Shown: positions 1-11,804 of the stretch, in pieces | Position numbering within the stretch: position 1 is the first letter of the stretch | How the letters are laid out: every line of letters starts with the position of its first letter | Translations under genes and position numbers: made by a program | Notes under the pieces: model-generated | The model's database searches: none | Told to the model about the DNA's origin: nothing | What the model saw: only the letters and a program-made list of their open reading frames with translations | DNA from: Aegilops tauschii subsp. strangulata | Lineage: Eukaryota > Streptophyta > Magnoliopsida > Poales > Poaceae | Assembly: GCF_002575655.3 (NCBI RefSeq) | Contig: NC_053039.3 | Location: 378,425,633 to 378,489,632 of the forward strand | Direction: 5' to 3' | Length of the DNA: 64,000 bases

Positions 1-3000
1 AAGGGTGTATTTTATTAAGTATCCGGTTCTAGTTGTCATAAGGTCAAGGTACAACTCCGGGTCGTCCTTTTACCGAGGGACACGGCTATTCGAATAGATA
101 AACTTCCCTGCAGGGGTGCACCACATAACCCAACACGCTCGATCCCATTTGGCCGGACACACTTTCCTAGGTCATGCCCGGCCTCGTAAGATCAACACGT
201 TGCAGCCCCACCTAGGCACAACAGAGAGGTCAGCACGCCGGTCTAAATCCTATGCGCGCAGGGGTCTGGGCCCATCGCCCATTGCACACCTGCACGTTGC
301 GTACGCGGCCGGAAGCAGACCTAGCCTAGTGGCGTTCCAGTCCAATCCGGCGCGCGCCACTCAGTCGCTGACGTCACGAAGGCTTCGGCTGATACCACGA
401 CGCCGGGATACCCATAACTACTCCCTCGTAGATGGTTAGTGCGTATAGACCAAATGGCCAGACTCAGATCAAATACCAAGAACTCGTTAAGCGTGTTATG
501 TCGAAGTAACCGCGGACGCCGTCCAGGGCCAGGCCCACCTCTCACCTAGGTAGTCTCAACCTGCCCTGTCGCTCCGCCACAAAGATCCAATTGCGGGTAC
601 TCCTACGAGCCGACCCGACTTTAGTCACCACCTGTGTCATGTATAGAGTATAAAAGTATATACCCGTGATCACCGCCCAGGTGATCATGGCCCGATAGTA
701 TAGCACAGCAGACGGACAAGAATGTAGGGCCACTGATGGAAAACTAGCACCCTATACTAAGCATGTAGGATTGCAGGTAAAGGTAACAACAGTAGAAGCA
801 AGGGCAGGCTATGCATCAGTATAGGATTAACGGAAAGCGGTAACATGCTACACTACTCTAATGCAAGCAGTATAGAGAAGAATAGGCGATATCTGGTGAT
901 CAAGGGGGGGGGGCTTGCCTGGTTGCTCTGGCATGAAGGAGGGATCGTCAACACCGTAGTCGAACTAGGGGTCGCCGGCAGTCTCGGGGTCTACCGGAAA
1001 GAAGCAACGGAGGGGGAACACAATAAATAACAGAGCAATCAAAGCATCACAAAGCGTAGCATGGCAATACGCGGTGCTAGAGGTGACCTAACGCAGTAGT
1101 AGGTGATACCCGCGAAGTGGGGAAACATCCGGGAAAGTATTCCCGGTGTTTCACGTTTTCGGACAGAGGAACCGGAGGTGAAATGTTGCAGGTTCACTAT
1201 GCTAGGGACGTGTGGCGGACGAACGGACTACGTATTCGGATTCGGCTCGTCGTTCTGAGCAACTTTCATGTAGAAAGTATTTTCATCTGAGCTACGGTTT
1301 AAAAGATATGATTTTCTAAAGATTTACTAATTTCTGGAATTTAATTAATCATTTAATTTAATTCGAAATTGGATTTATGACATCAGCAGTCAACGCTGAC
1401 CGTTGACCTGGTCAACCTGACAGGTGGGTCCCACCTGTCAGTGACTGTTAGTTAATTAACAGAAGTTAATTAGGTTAATTAGTTATTAGGCTAATTAATC
1501 TTAATTAGTTAATATTAACAAGATTAATCAAGTTAATTAATTATCTTAATTAATTAATTAATTTTATTATTTATTTATTATTTTTATTATTATTAATTAT
1601 TATTTTTAAATCATTTTTCTTTATTAAAACGTTCTCTGGGCGGGGCCCATGTGTCATAGGCCCCAGGGGCCTTAGTGGGTTCGGGCGCGGGGGCAGCCCG
1701 AGCGGGCGCAGGTCCAGGGGTGGGCACACCCGGCAGCGCGTCGGAGCAGAGGAGGCCGCTGGCCATGGCGCCGCCCAGGCGGCCGGAGCGACGACGGGAC
1801 GGCGATGGCGCGCGACCGCATGGCAGTAGCAGCTGCGGGGACTGGTGGAGCGGCGAGACGACGAGGTGGGGCGCAAGGCGGGGGGTCGCCGTGATTGGGT
1901 CGTCGGACGCGGGTGCGGTCAGGGCCGGACCGGGCGGCGGCGCGGTGGCGCGGGCAGAGCCGCGCTGGAGCAGCAACGAGCAGGGGGGAGAGGCGCACGA
2001 GGCACGCTGCAAGCGGGCGCAAGGTGCGGCGGCCGGAGCAGCGCAGTGCAGAGGGCGCGGCCCCGCGGCGGTGCGCCCGTGCAGCGCAGGGGTACGGCGA
2101 GCGGCGCGGTGAACGCGGGAAAAGAGGAGGGAAACGGGGGCGGCTCACAGCGTTGCCGAGAAGGGGGGGTCGACGTGGCTTGTGGAGGAGGACGGGGACG
2201 CGAGATCCGGCGACGACAGAGGAGCTCCGGCGAATGGCGCTCGGCGACGGCGGTTCGGGGCGGCGTCAAGGAAGGCCGTCGCCGTCGGGCGGCGATGGGA
2301 GGCGCTGGTCAGCGCCAGCGCGGGAGAGGCGGGGTCGGCGGAGCCGGGGTCAGGGCGATGGGGATCGCCCGGATCCAGCACAGAGTGGGGAAGGAGTGGA
2401 GGAAGGCGGGGCGGCGCTGGGGGTGGGCGTCGGGTGGCGGCGTTGGCGACGGGGACAGCGAGCGCGTCGGGGGACGGGGGCGCCGGCTGCCCCGATCTAG
2501 ATCGGGTCGGGGGGGAAGGAGCGAGGGAGAGAGGGGAACGTGGGAGGAGCGAGTGGGGAGTGGGGTGCTAGGGTTTGGTGGTGGGGGCGGTTTAGCAGCC
2601 CAGCGGGGGTTCGGCGCGGGTGGGCTGGCCTGATGGGTTGGCCCAGTTGGGGGGGGGGCTCTCTCTTTCTTTCTTTCTTTCTTTTCTTAGTTTTGTTTTC
2701 TGTTTTCTTTTCTTTATATATTTTCTTTTCTATTTTATTCTTTTAATTCCTGTTTTATAAAATATAAATACAACTCCTAAATTAATGTTATAATTTATTC
2801 TACTGCCCCAAAAAGTTTGACACCTAATTAAAATAGTTTGCATTATTATTATTTTTTAAAGGCATTTAATTAATTGTCATAGCTGCTGTTTTAATTACTT
2901 TAGAGCCTTTAAACATTTTATAAAAGTGTGGTTTCTCCACAATAATTACCTATGCATTATTTGGCAACACCCCAACATTTTAGTTTTAATATTTGAAAAT

Positions 3001-3133
3001 CTTTACCGTTTGACTTTATTTTAAGTTTGAATTTCGAATCGATTTTGAACTAACACGAGAATAACAATAGTAACCATGGTGACGTGGCATCATTAACGTG
3101 GGATTACTGTAGCATAATTATCCGGGCGTCACA
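1..3133 (-). repeat. Long Ty3/gypsy LTR, cut by the window start
   Basis: This stretch aligns base for base with the complete LTR at 60059-63785; position 1 corresponds to about 60798, so some 740 bp lie off the left edge. Read on the minus strand it begins TGTGACGCCC at 3133. It contains a GC-rich core (about 1640-2640), a T-rich run after it, and AT-rich TTAATTAA-type sequence around 1320-1620. Unlike the 60059 copy, no polyprotein end follows on its right, so it is either a 5' LTR whose element lies to the left, or a solo LTR. It seems to have inserted into the leader of the element at 3134-4301. The many open frames in its GC-rich core overlap on both strands and are not genes. Confidence 0.85.
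1402..1441. promoter_or_regulatory. Two adjacent perfect palindromes in the LTR
   Basis: 1402-1416 is GTTGACC-t-GGTCAAC, a perfect inverted repeat of a W-box-like core (TTGACC). Directly after it, 1417-1441 is CTGACAGGTGGG-t-CCCACCTGTCAG, with perfect 12-bp arms. Palindromes of this type are candidate transcription factor sites or hairpins; a role in LTR transcription is inference. Confidence 0.6.
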
Positions 3134-3294
3134 AAGGGGTATAGTGTAACTAAAAAGGAATATTTGATAAAGCTCAGAAAAGAAGAGAGGTAAAAGATCC
3201 TTTTGAGAATGTAGTTGTAGAGAAAATCTTTCCTATGGGCTTGCCAGTTTCTAGGGGTCATGTCCTATAGTCAACATGTGCTCTGATACCATCT
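3134..3294 (-). mobile_element. Leader fragment of a minus-strand LTR retrotransposon
   Basis: This is the 5' internal sequence of the element whose LTR is at 3295-4301. It contains a primer-binding site next to the LTR and then about 145 bp of leader, cut off where the gypsy LTR begins at 3133. No coding sequence is visible. Confidence 0.65.
3280..3291 (-). other. Primer-binding site, tRNA-iMet type
   Basis: On the minus strand the sequence reads TGGTATCAGAGC, the complement of the initiator tRNA-Met 3' end, placed three bases after the LTR end. This fixes the element's orientation and identifies 3295-4301 as its 5' LTR. Confidence 0.85.
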
Positions 3295-4301
3295 TGTAGC
3301 AACCCGACCCGAATGGGTCAAGTCTCTGTGCTTAAGTGTCATCCCTGGATCGGTATGCTGACACACACAGTACTCGAGGATTTATAACAGAGGTAAATCA
3401 CATGTATGAATAACGTAAATACTATTACCTCAATCCATATAGCGGAAGTAACAACAAGGTTGTGGATTCCCATCAACACCAACGGCAAAGTTGAGTGTAG
3501 AAATCATAACCCTAACGTATCACTTACTCGTCGTAAGAATCTTGCAACATGAGACGTTGCAGCCACAAAGGGCCAGTACATTGAATGTACTGGCAAATTC
3601 ACACCATAGAGCAATGATGAATAATAGCTATCACTACATGCATATATGGCTGGTGGAGGCTCTATGGTTATAATGTTTTGGCGAAAAGCCAAATTTTCCC
3701 TACATTAAAGGAATATATTTTGTTTAACTATCATGGTAGTTGATAAACATTGAGAATGGTAAATCCCCATCTCAATCCCAATTAAAAAGTAATTAACAAC
3801 CCAACAAATTAATTTAGAGTGATGAGATCAACATGATAATCCAAGAACCAGATACTCAAGATGTCCATAACCGGGGACACGGCTAACCATGATTAGTTTG
3901 TACACTCTGCAGAGGTTTGCGCACTTTTCCCCACAAGACTCGATCTCCTCTGTTGGATTTCTCGCACTACATGGTGTTTGAGAAACGGATGACCGAGACA
4001 CAGTCTTTCAGAAGCATTAACTCTAACCCCGGGTAGACAGTACCAACCTATATCCCCTACATCTGCTAGCCTACCACTAGAAGAGGTCATGCAACATACT
4101 CAACTATGCTAGAGCCCATAATAGCTTGTGGCTGCACACGGAAGTTTCTAGCATGAATAATCTTATGACCCCTTTGAGCCTGGGTGGCGAACCATAGGAT
4201 GATCACACGGGTATCCCGGGATCTCCTAGGACAACACTGGTATATCCCCAGGTGTCCGGGCAAGCCACTGGTATATCCCCAGGGTGCCCCAACCAATCCC
4301 C
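3295..4301 (-). repeat. 5' LTR of an unnamed LTR retrotransposon, truncated
   Basis: The LTR end is marked by TGTAGCAACCCGACCC at 3295 on the plus strand, so the minus-strand LTR ends in CTACA beside the primer site. It runs to 4301, where it abuts the truncated 5' LTR of element C. The other LTR end is missing. A short motif, ggtatatccccagg, occurs twice near 4240-4285. I cannot assign a family. Confidence 0.6.
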
Positions 4302-4688
4302 AGAGAAAGTATGTTAGCTTATGCCTCTCCCTCAAATAAAATTGCAATAGTGATTACCGGTCTAGTTATCGATTGCCTAGGGACAAATAACTTTCTCGTG
4401 ACAAAAAGCTCTCTATTAAAACTAACTTAGTTGTGTCTTTATCTAAACAGCCCCTAGCTTTTATTTACGTGCTCTTTATATTCTTGCAAACCTATCCAAA
4501 AACACCTACAAAGTACTTCTAGTTTTATACTTGTTCTAGGTAAAGCGAACGTTAAGCGTGCGTGGAGTTGTATCGGTGGTCGATAGAACTTGAGGGAATA
4601 TTTGTCCTACCTTTAGCTCCTCGTTGGGTTCGACACTCTTACTTATCGAAAGAGGCTACAATTGATCCCCTATACTTGTGGGTTATCA
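4302..4688 (+). repeat. 5' LTR remnant of element C
   Basis: Aligns with 10372-10757 of the 3' LTR. Homology starts abruptly at 4302 (agagaaagtatg) after unrelated LTR sequence; about 1.1 kb of the 5' LTR is missing. It ends in GGGTTATCA, immediately before the primer site. Confidence 0.9.
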
Positions 4689-4699
4689 AGACCTTTTTC

Positions 4700-4717
4700 T
4701 GGCGCCGTTGCCGGGGA
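4700..4717 (+). other. Primer-binding site, tRNA-Asp type (element C)
   Basis: TGGCGCCGTTGCCGGGGA is complementary to the 3' end of plant tRNA-Asp, including the CCA tail. It lies 11 bp after the LTR end. The same 18-mer is found at 25823-25840 (N) and, with one change, at 36499-36516 (H). Confidence 0.85.
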
Positions 4718-4812
4718 GCAACAGCGTGGGGTGAATATTCTCGTGTGTGCTTGTTTGCTTTATCACTAAGTAATTTTTATTTGCTATTCTTAGTTGTTCT
4801 CTATCTTTAGTT

Positions 4813-6156
4813 ATGGATATGGAACACGAAATACCAAAAAAAATAGGTGTACTTGCTACTCATGGAGATGGGGAACCTCCTAAAACCCTCGATGATCATT
4901 ATGTGAAAGATATTATGTACTACTTTGATAATCCTGAGAAAACCCCTTTCAATTATGTAATGGGAGACACATTAGACCAACGTGAATACTTTAGGGATTA
5001 TCGCTTGACTCAAAAAGGGAAACTATTATGGGATCAAATTCATATGTTGAAGTGGTATGCTAGGCAACTATGCTTGAGATATGATTATACTTGTTGCTCT
5101 AGGATGAAGGCTCCACACCTTCCCTTTTCATGCGAATTTAATGATAATGAAACCTTGGCTTCTTATGCTAGAGGTATATATGATTACTATGATGTGGAAC
5201 AAATAGAAGAATTTGTTGCTTTTATGGGTGCTTATGAAATTGAATCTATGTTCAAAGAGTTTGAAAATCTTTAAGATGCTGTTTATAGACCTGAAAATTT
5301 AGCTATCCTTAAATATTTCTATGCCAATTATGAATTCAATTCTGATATTGATGCATTTATTGAGAAAGTCTCCGCTGTCCAAGAAGACACTAATATTTTA
5401 CAGGAGTCTATGGAAGAAGAAATTGATGAAACTGTGAGCTCATTGGATGAAAAAGATGATGAGGAGAGCGAAGAACAAAAGGAGGAAGAGCGGATTAGCT
5501 ACCCATGCCCACCTTCTAATGAGAGTAACTCTTCAACTCATACATTGTTTAATTTCCCTTCGTGCTTACCGAAGGATTATTGCTATGATGACTATTATGA
5601 TCCCGTTGATTCTCTTGAAATATACCTTTTTGATGATGCTTGCTATGCTTGTGGCCAAGATGCCAATATGAATTATTATTATGGATATAAACTTGCTATA
5701 GTTCCTTATGTTAAACATGAAATTGTTGCTATTGCACCCACGCATGATAGTCCTATTATCTTTTTGAATTCTCCCGACTACACTATATCGGAGAAGTTTG
5801 CTTTTATTGAGGACTATATTGATGAGTTGCCTTTTACCGTTGCACATGATGATTTTGATGAATATAATATGCATGTGCTTGCTGCTCCTACTTGCAATTA
5901 TTATGAGAGAGGAACTATATCTCCACCTCTCTATGTTTCCAACACGATAAAATTGCAAGAAACTGTTTATACTATGCATTGGCCTTTACTTTGTGTGCAT
6001 GAATTGTTCTTTTATGACATGCCGATGCATAGGAAGAGAGTTAGACTTGGTTGTTGCATGATATATGTTGCCTTGTGCTCACTACTAAATGCCAAATCAT
6101 TGCTAATTAAAATTGGCTTTGATATACCTTGGGATCCGGGTGGATTCACTACTTGA
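4813..6156 (+). pseudogene. Element C ORF, unknown function, one in-frame stop
   Basis: A single reading frame starts at an ATG 95 bp after the primer site and runs to a TGA at 6154-6156, interrupted only by a TAA at 5272-5274; about 447 codons in all. The first part (153 aa) begins MDMEHEIPKKIGVL and is rich in charged and aromatic residues. The second has a strongly acidic Glu/Asp/Ser run (about residues 200-230) followed by a Tyr/Asp-rich stretch and ends DPGGFTT. I see no zinc knuckle, protease, RT or integrase motif and no convincing transmembrane segment. Position after the primer site suggests a gag-like or accessory protein of a non-autonomous element. With just one stop in 1.3 kb, the protein-coding copy may have been active recently. 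I do not recognise a domain. Confidence 0.7.
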
Positions 6157-7177
6157 GCACTATATGCCTAGCTTAATGGCTTTAAAGAAAGCGCTGCCAG
6201 GGAGACAACCCGGAAGTTTTAGAGAGTCATTTATTTCTGTTGTGTGCTTTCATATAGTTTTAAAAAATAAATAAAGAGGGGAACCCGAAACTTTTTAAAA
6301 AGAAAAGCGAAAGTGAGAAAGACAAGCATTGTTGAAGTGGGAGCTACCCTTGAACTTTGTTCATGCTCATGGAAACTTTGTGAATCTTGATTACAGAAAC
6401 TTTTCAACAAAAATAATTATCCCCTTGTACAATTCCATTGTATTATAAAAATAATGTGTCAAGGTTTGCCTTTAGGATGTTTACAATGCTTGTTGGTTTG
6501 TATGGTGCAGGACAGAAACTTTGGCTGTAGTGCGCGATTTTTAATTTTTTACTGGAACGTCAAATGGTTCTAAAACTTTTTGCACTGTATTTCTATACAA
6601 AATGTTTATTTTTCCTAATTTTTGCAGAATTATTCAAGTATCAGAAGTATGGTGAATGTTCATATTATTACAGACTGTTCTGTTTTAGACAGATTCTGTT
6701 TTTGATGCATAGTTTGCTTGTTTTGATGAAACTATCGATTTACATCAGTGGATTAAGCCATGAAAAGTTATATTACAGTAGACACAATGAAAAAACAAAA
6801 TATGAATTGGTTTGCAACAGTACTTAGAGTAGTGATTTGCTTTATTATACTAACGGATCTTACCGAGTTTTCTGTTGAAGTTTTGTGTGGATGAAGTGTT
6901 CGATGATCGAGAAGGTCTCGATGTGAGAAGAAGGAAGAGAGGCAAGAGCTCAAGCTTGGGGATGCCCGAGGCAAACCAAGTAAATATTCAAGGATACTCA
7001 AGCGTCTAAGCTTGGGGATGCACGGGAAGGCATCCCCTCTTTCTTCAACAAGTATCGGTATGTTTTCGGATTCATTTCGTTCATGCGATATGTGCAAATC
7101 TTGGAGCGTCTTTTGCATTTAGTTTTCAATTTTCTTTTATGCACCATGCTGGTATGAGAAAGTCCTTGGTTGATTTA

Positions 7178-7315
7178 TAGAATTCTCTATGCACTTCACT
7201 TATATCTTTTGAGTATGGCTTTATAGAATGCTCTATGCACTTCACTTATATCTTTTGAGTATGGCTTTATAGAATGCTTCATGTGCTTCACTTATATCAT
7301 TTGAAGTTTGGATTG
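7178..7315 (+). repeat. 46-bp tandem repeat, three units plus degenerate copies
   Basis: Units at 7178, 7224 and 7270 share tagaatgctctatgcacttc and then acttatatcttttgag. The core cttcacttatat recurs twice more to about 7435, in degenerate surroundings. The first two units are almost identical. Confidence 0.85.
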
Positions 7316-8373
7316 CCTGTTTCTCTTTACATAGAAAACCGCCATTTGTAGAATGCTCTTTTGCTTCACTTATATTTTTTAGAGCTTGGGCATATCTTTT
7401 GTAGAAATAATTAAACTCTCTTGCTTCACTTATATCCATTTAGAGAGATGACAGGAATCGGTCATTCACATGGTTAGTCATAAAATCCTACATAAAACTT
7501 GTAGATCACTGAATATGATATGTTTGATTCCTTGCAATAGTTTTGCGATATAAAGATGGTGATATTAGAGTCATGCTAGTGGGTAGTTGTGGATTAGTAG
7601 AAATACTTGTGTTGAGGTTTGTGATTCCCGTAGCATGCACGTATGGTGAACCATTATGTAACGAAGTCGGAGCATGAGGTATTTATTGATTGTCTTCCTT
7701 ATGAGTGGCGGTCGGGGATGAGCGATGGTCTTTTCCTACCAATCTATCCCCCTAGGGGCATGCGTAGTAGTACTTTGCTTCGAGGGCTAATAAACTTTTG
7801 CAATAAGTATATGAGTTCTTTATGACTAATGTGAGTCCATGGATTATACGCACTCTCACCCTTCCATCATTGCTAGCCTCTTAGGTACCGTGCATTGCCC
7901 TTTCTCACCTCGAGAGTTGGTGCAAACTTCGCCGGTGCATCCAAACCCCATGATACGATACGCTCTATCACACATAAACCTCATTATATCTTCCTCAAAA
8001 CAACCACCATACCTACCTATCATGGCATTTCCATAGCCATTCCGAGGTATATTGCCATGCAACTTCCATCATCATCATATACATGACTTGAGCATTTATC
8101 GTCATATTGCTTTGCATGATCGTAAGATAGCTAGCATGATGTTTCCATGGCTTGTCTGTTTTTTGATGTCATTGCTATGCTAGATCATTGCACATCCCGG
8201 TACACCGCCGGAGGCATTCATATAGAGTCATATCTTTGTTCTAGATATCGAGTTGTAATATTGAGTTGTAAGTAAATAGAAGTGTGATGATCATCATTAT
8301 TAGAGCATTGCCCCAGTGAGGAAAGAATGATGGAGACTATGATTCCCCCACAAGTTGGGATGAGACTCCGGAC

Positions 8374-8474
8374 GAAAAAATAAAATAAAAAATAAAAAAG
8401 AGAAAGGCCAAAAAAAGAGAAGGCCCAAAAAAAAGAGAAAAAAGCAAAAAAAAGAGAGAAAAAGAGAGAAGGGG
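8374..8474 (+). repeat. Purine-rich (A/G) tract
   Basis: About 100 bp made almost only of A and G, with units such as aaaaagagagaa and only a few pyrimidines. Low-complexity sequence inside element C, well upstream of the true polypurine tract. Confidence 0.8.
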
Positions 8475-9240
8475 CAATGTTACTATCCTTTTACCACACT
8501 TGTTCTTCAAAGTAGCACCATGTTCTTCATATAGAGAGTCTCTTGAGTCATCACTTTCATATACTAGTGGGAATTTTCATTATAGAACTTGGCTTGTATA
8601 TTCCAACGATGGGCTTCCTCACATGCCCTAGGTCTTCATGAGCAAGCAAGTTGGATGCACACCCACTTAGTTTCAGTTTGAGCTTTCATATACTTATAGC
8701 TCTAGTGCATCCGTTGCATGGCAATTCCTACTCCTCATATTGACATCAATTGATGGGCATCTCCATAGCCCATTGATTAGCCGCGTCGATGTGAGACTTC
8801 CTCCCTTTTTGACTTCTCCACATAACCCCCATCATCATATTCTATTCCACCTATAGTGCTATATCTATGGCTTGCGCTCATGTATTGCGTGAGGGTTGAA
8901 AAAGCTGAAGCACATTAAAAAGTATGAACCAATTGCTCGGCTTGCCATCGGGGTTGTGCATGATTTGAATATTTTGTGTGGTGAAGATGGAGCATAGCCA
9001 GACTATATGATTTTGTAGGGATAAATTTCTTTGGCCATGTTATTTTGAAAGACATGATTGCTTTATTAGTAGGCTTGAAGTATTATTGTTTTTATGTCAA
9101 ATGATAGACTATTGCTTTGAATCACTCGTGTCTTAATATTCATGCCATGATTAGATATGTGATCAAGATTATGCTAGGTAGCATTCCACGTGAAAAATTA
9201 TCTTTTTTATCATTTACCTACTCGAGGACGAGCATGAATT

Positions 9241-9254
9241 AAGCTTGGGGATGC
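9241..9254 (+). other. Polypurine tract of element C
   Basis: AAGCTTGGGGATGC lies directly before the 3' LTR, the place where plus-strand DNA synthesis is primed in LTR retroelements. The minus-strand elements H and N have a related AAGCTTGGGGGAGT. Confidence 0.7.
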
Positions 9255-10757
9255 TGATACGTCTCCATCGTATCTATACTTTTTGATTGTTCCATGCCAA
9301 TATTATGCAACTTTCATATACTTTTGGCAATTTTTTATACTATTTTTGGGACTAACATATTGATCCAGTGCCCAGTGCCAGTTCCTGTTTGTTGCATGTT
9401 TTATGTTTCGCAGAAACCCCATATCAAACGGAATCCAAACGGGATAAAAACGGACGGAGAATATTTTTGGAATATTTGGAGAATATGGGAAGAAGAATCA
9501 ACGCGAGACGGTGCGCGAGGGGGGCACGAGGCAGGGGGGCGCGCCTGCCCCCCTCGTGCCCCCCGTAAGGCGGTTGCTGCTCTACTTTGGCTGCAAGAAA
9601 GCTAATTTTCGGAAAAAATCTCGGTGAAGGTTTCAATCCAATCGGAGTTATGGATCTCCATATATATACGAAACGGTGAAAGGGCAGAATACCGGAACAT
9701 AGAAACAGAGAGAGACAGAGAGACAGATCCAATCTCGGAGGGGCTCTCGCCCCTCCCATGCCATGGAGACCAAGGACCAGAGGGAAAACCCTTCTCCCAT
9801 CTAGGGAGGAGGTCAAGGAAGAAGAAGGAGGGGGGCTCTCTCCCCCTCGCTTCCGATGGCGCCGGAGTGCCACCGGGGCCCATCATCATCACCGCAATCT
9901 TCACCAACAACTTCACCGCCATCATCACCAACTCTTCCCCCCTCTATGCAGCGGTGTAACCCCTCTTTTACCCGCTGTACTCTCTACTTAAACATGGTGC
10001 TCAACGCTATATATTATTTCCCAATGATGTATGGCTATCCTATGATGTTTGAGTAGATCCGTTTTGTCCTATGGGTTAATTGATGATCAAGATTGGTTTG
10101 AGTTGCATGTTTTATTATTAGTGCTGTCCTATGGTGCTCTCCGTGTCGCGCAAGCATGAGGGATCCCCACTGTAGGGTGTTGCAATACGTTCATGATTCG
10201 CTTATAGTGGGTTGCGTGAGTGGCTGAAACACAAACCCGAGTAAGGGGGTTGTTGTGTATGGGATAAAGAGGACTTGACGCTTTAATGCTATGGTTGGGT
10301 TTTACCTTAATGATCTTTAGTAGTTGTGGATGCTCGCTAGAGTTCCAATCATACGTGCATATTATCCAAGTAGAGAAAGTATGTTAGCTTATGCCTCTCC
10401 CTCAAATAAAATTGCAATAGTGATTACCGGTCTAGTTATCGATTGCCTAGGGACAAATAACTTTCTCGTGACAAAAAGCTCTCTATTAAAACTAACTTAG
10501 TTGTGTATTTATCTAAACAGCCCCTAGCTTTTTTTACGTGCTCTTTATATTCTTGTAAACCTATCCAAAAACACCTACAAAGTACTTCTAGTTTTATATT
10601 TGTTCTAGGTAAAGCGAACGTTAAGCGTGCGTAGAGTTGTATCGGTGGTCGATAGAACTTGAGGGAATATTTGTTCTACCTTTAGCTCCTCGTTGGGTTC
10701 GACACTCTTACTTATCGAAAGAGGCTACAATTGATCCCCTATACTTGCGGGTTATCA
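9255..10757 (+). repeat. 3' LTR of element C (complete)
   Basis: Starts TGATACGTCTCCATCG and ends TTGCGGGTTATCA, 1503 bp. It contains a GC-rich hairpin (9519-9564) about 270 bp from its start. A TATA-like tatatatacg near 9660 could mark the transcription start region. Confidence 0.9.
9519..9564. other. GC-rich inverted repeat in the C LTR
   Basis: Perfect 13-bp arms GGGGGGCACGAGG (9519-9531) and CCTCGTGCCCCCC (9552-9564) enclose a 20-bp loop that contains GGCGCGCC. The same plan occurs in the LTRs and interiors of H and N. Confidence 0.75.
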
Positions 10758-11804
10758 GTGCTGCGCGCAGCTGCGACGATGAGGGCGGAGGCGAGGGCGG
10801 CGAGATGCGGCAGCGGCGGTGGCGGTGAAGTCGGCGGCGACGGCTGCGGGCGATGGGGAGGAGAGAGAGAGGTCCGGGGTCCGGCTATTTAAAGGCAAGG
10901 GGGCGGACGGCGGCTTAGGCGAGGGGCTCCGAGGCCGTGGAGGCGTCGGACTCCGGCGGGAGTCCCGCTCGGGCACGCGAGGAAGAAGGCGGCGCGGGCG
11001 ACTTGGGCCGGCTGGGCTGGGTGAGGGCCAGTTCGGTCGGCCCGAAGAGTGTTTTTAAACAAAACAATTTACAGAAAATGGAATAAAACTAAATAAAATA
11101 AAAAAATATACTATAGGCATATAATATATCAAAAATTTCAGAAAAAGATTTTCTAAGATGAACATTTTCTGGCGTCAAATAAAATCTACAAAAATTGAAA
11201 TAAATCAAACAGTGCTACTGCTCTAATAAAATCCAATAAAAATCATTTTAAAAATACCAAAATAATTTCAAATTTATTTCTCTCCAATTTTCTATTGTAG
11301 GGAATCATTTTACCCTAATTTCCATATATTTTGTTTTTGGAGAAAATAGTTTGAATAAAAACCAAATCACCCCAAATTGAAAATAATTCCAATGGGATTT
11401 TGAATTTAATTATTTTAAAACTTCCAACTCATATTTCATATATTTTGAAGAAGTCATTTTATCTTCTCTCGTGAAAATCATTGAGTTGCTTAAAGTTTCT
11501 GAATTTGAAATATTTCCAAAAGTGAAATTCAAATATTTTCAAAAACCCTTTTCATTTATTTAAATGGAAGAAGTCATGTCATCTTCTCTCTAGGGTTTTG
11601 TATTTGAAAAAGAATTTCAATTCACGGAGATCATAAGTGCAAAAATGAAAGTTTGGGAAAGTTCTTTTATTCCCTCTCATTTAACTTTCAAAAAGTTTCG
11701 AATTTCACTCAATTTCACACAAGCAACCACACCACAATCAAACAATCAAGCAAAACTATTTCTTTAATATAACATTCCAAAATTTAGAATTTTGGGATGT
11801 TACA
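10758..11804 (-). repeat. Fragment of a different gypsy-type LTR
   Basis: Read on the minus strand it begins TGTAACATCCCAAAATTC at 11804, a common LTR start, and runs through AT-rich then GC-rich sequence (10760-11050) until it meets the 3' LTR of element C. No LTR end, primer site or internal region is present. On its right the interior of element H starts abruptly, without H's 3' LTR or polypurine tract. It may have been inserted into, or joined to, H during the event that removed H's 3' end. Family not recognised. Confidence 0.6.

Larger units (their letters stand above)
6157..9254 (+). other. Non-coding internal region of element C
   Basis: About 3.1 kb between the ORF and the 3' LTR without a credible gene. 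It holds a 46-bp tandem repeat (7178-7315), a long purine tract (8374-8474) and a polypurine tract at the 3' end. Large non-coding interiors of this kind are typical of non-autonomous (LARD-like) elements. Confidence 0.75.
4302..10757 (+). mobile_element. Element C: non-autonomous gypsy-type LTR retrotransposon
   Basis: C has a truncated 5' LTR (4302-4688), tRNA-Asp primer site, one ORF broken by a single stop, about 3 kb of non-coding sequence, a polypurine tract and a complete 3' LTR (9255-10757). There is no protease, reverse transcriptase, RNase H or integrase. LTR termini (TGATACGTCTCC...GGGTTATCA) and primer site match those of elements H and N in this window, although the internal sequence is unrelated. 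The overlapping LTR parts differ by about 7-8 positions in 386 by eye, so the insertion is fairly recent. No target duplication can be tested because the 5' end is lost. Confidence 0.85.

Noticed and set aside
1571..2633. Several overlapping ORFs up to 262 codons on both strands
   Set aside because: They lie in the GC-rich core of the gypsy LTR, overlap in many frames, and consist of Arg/Gly/Ala-rich sequence. No domain, and no agreement with the sister LTR's frames.
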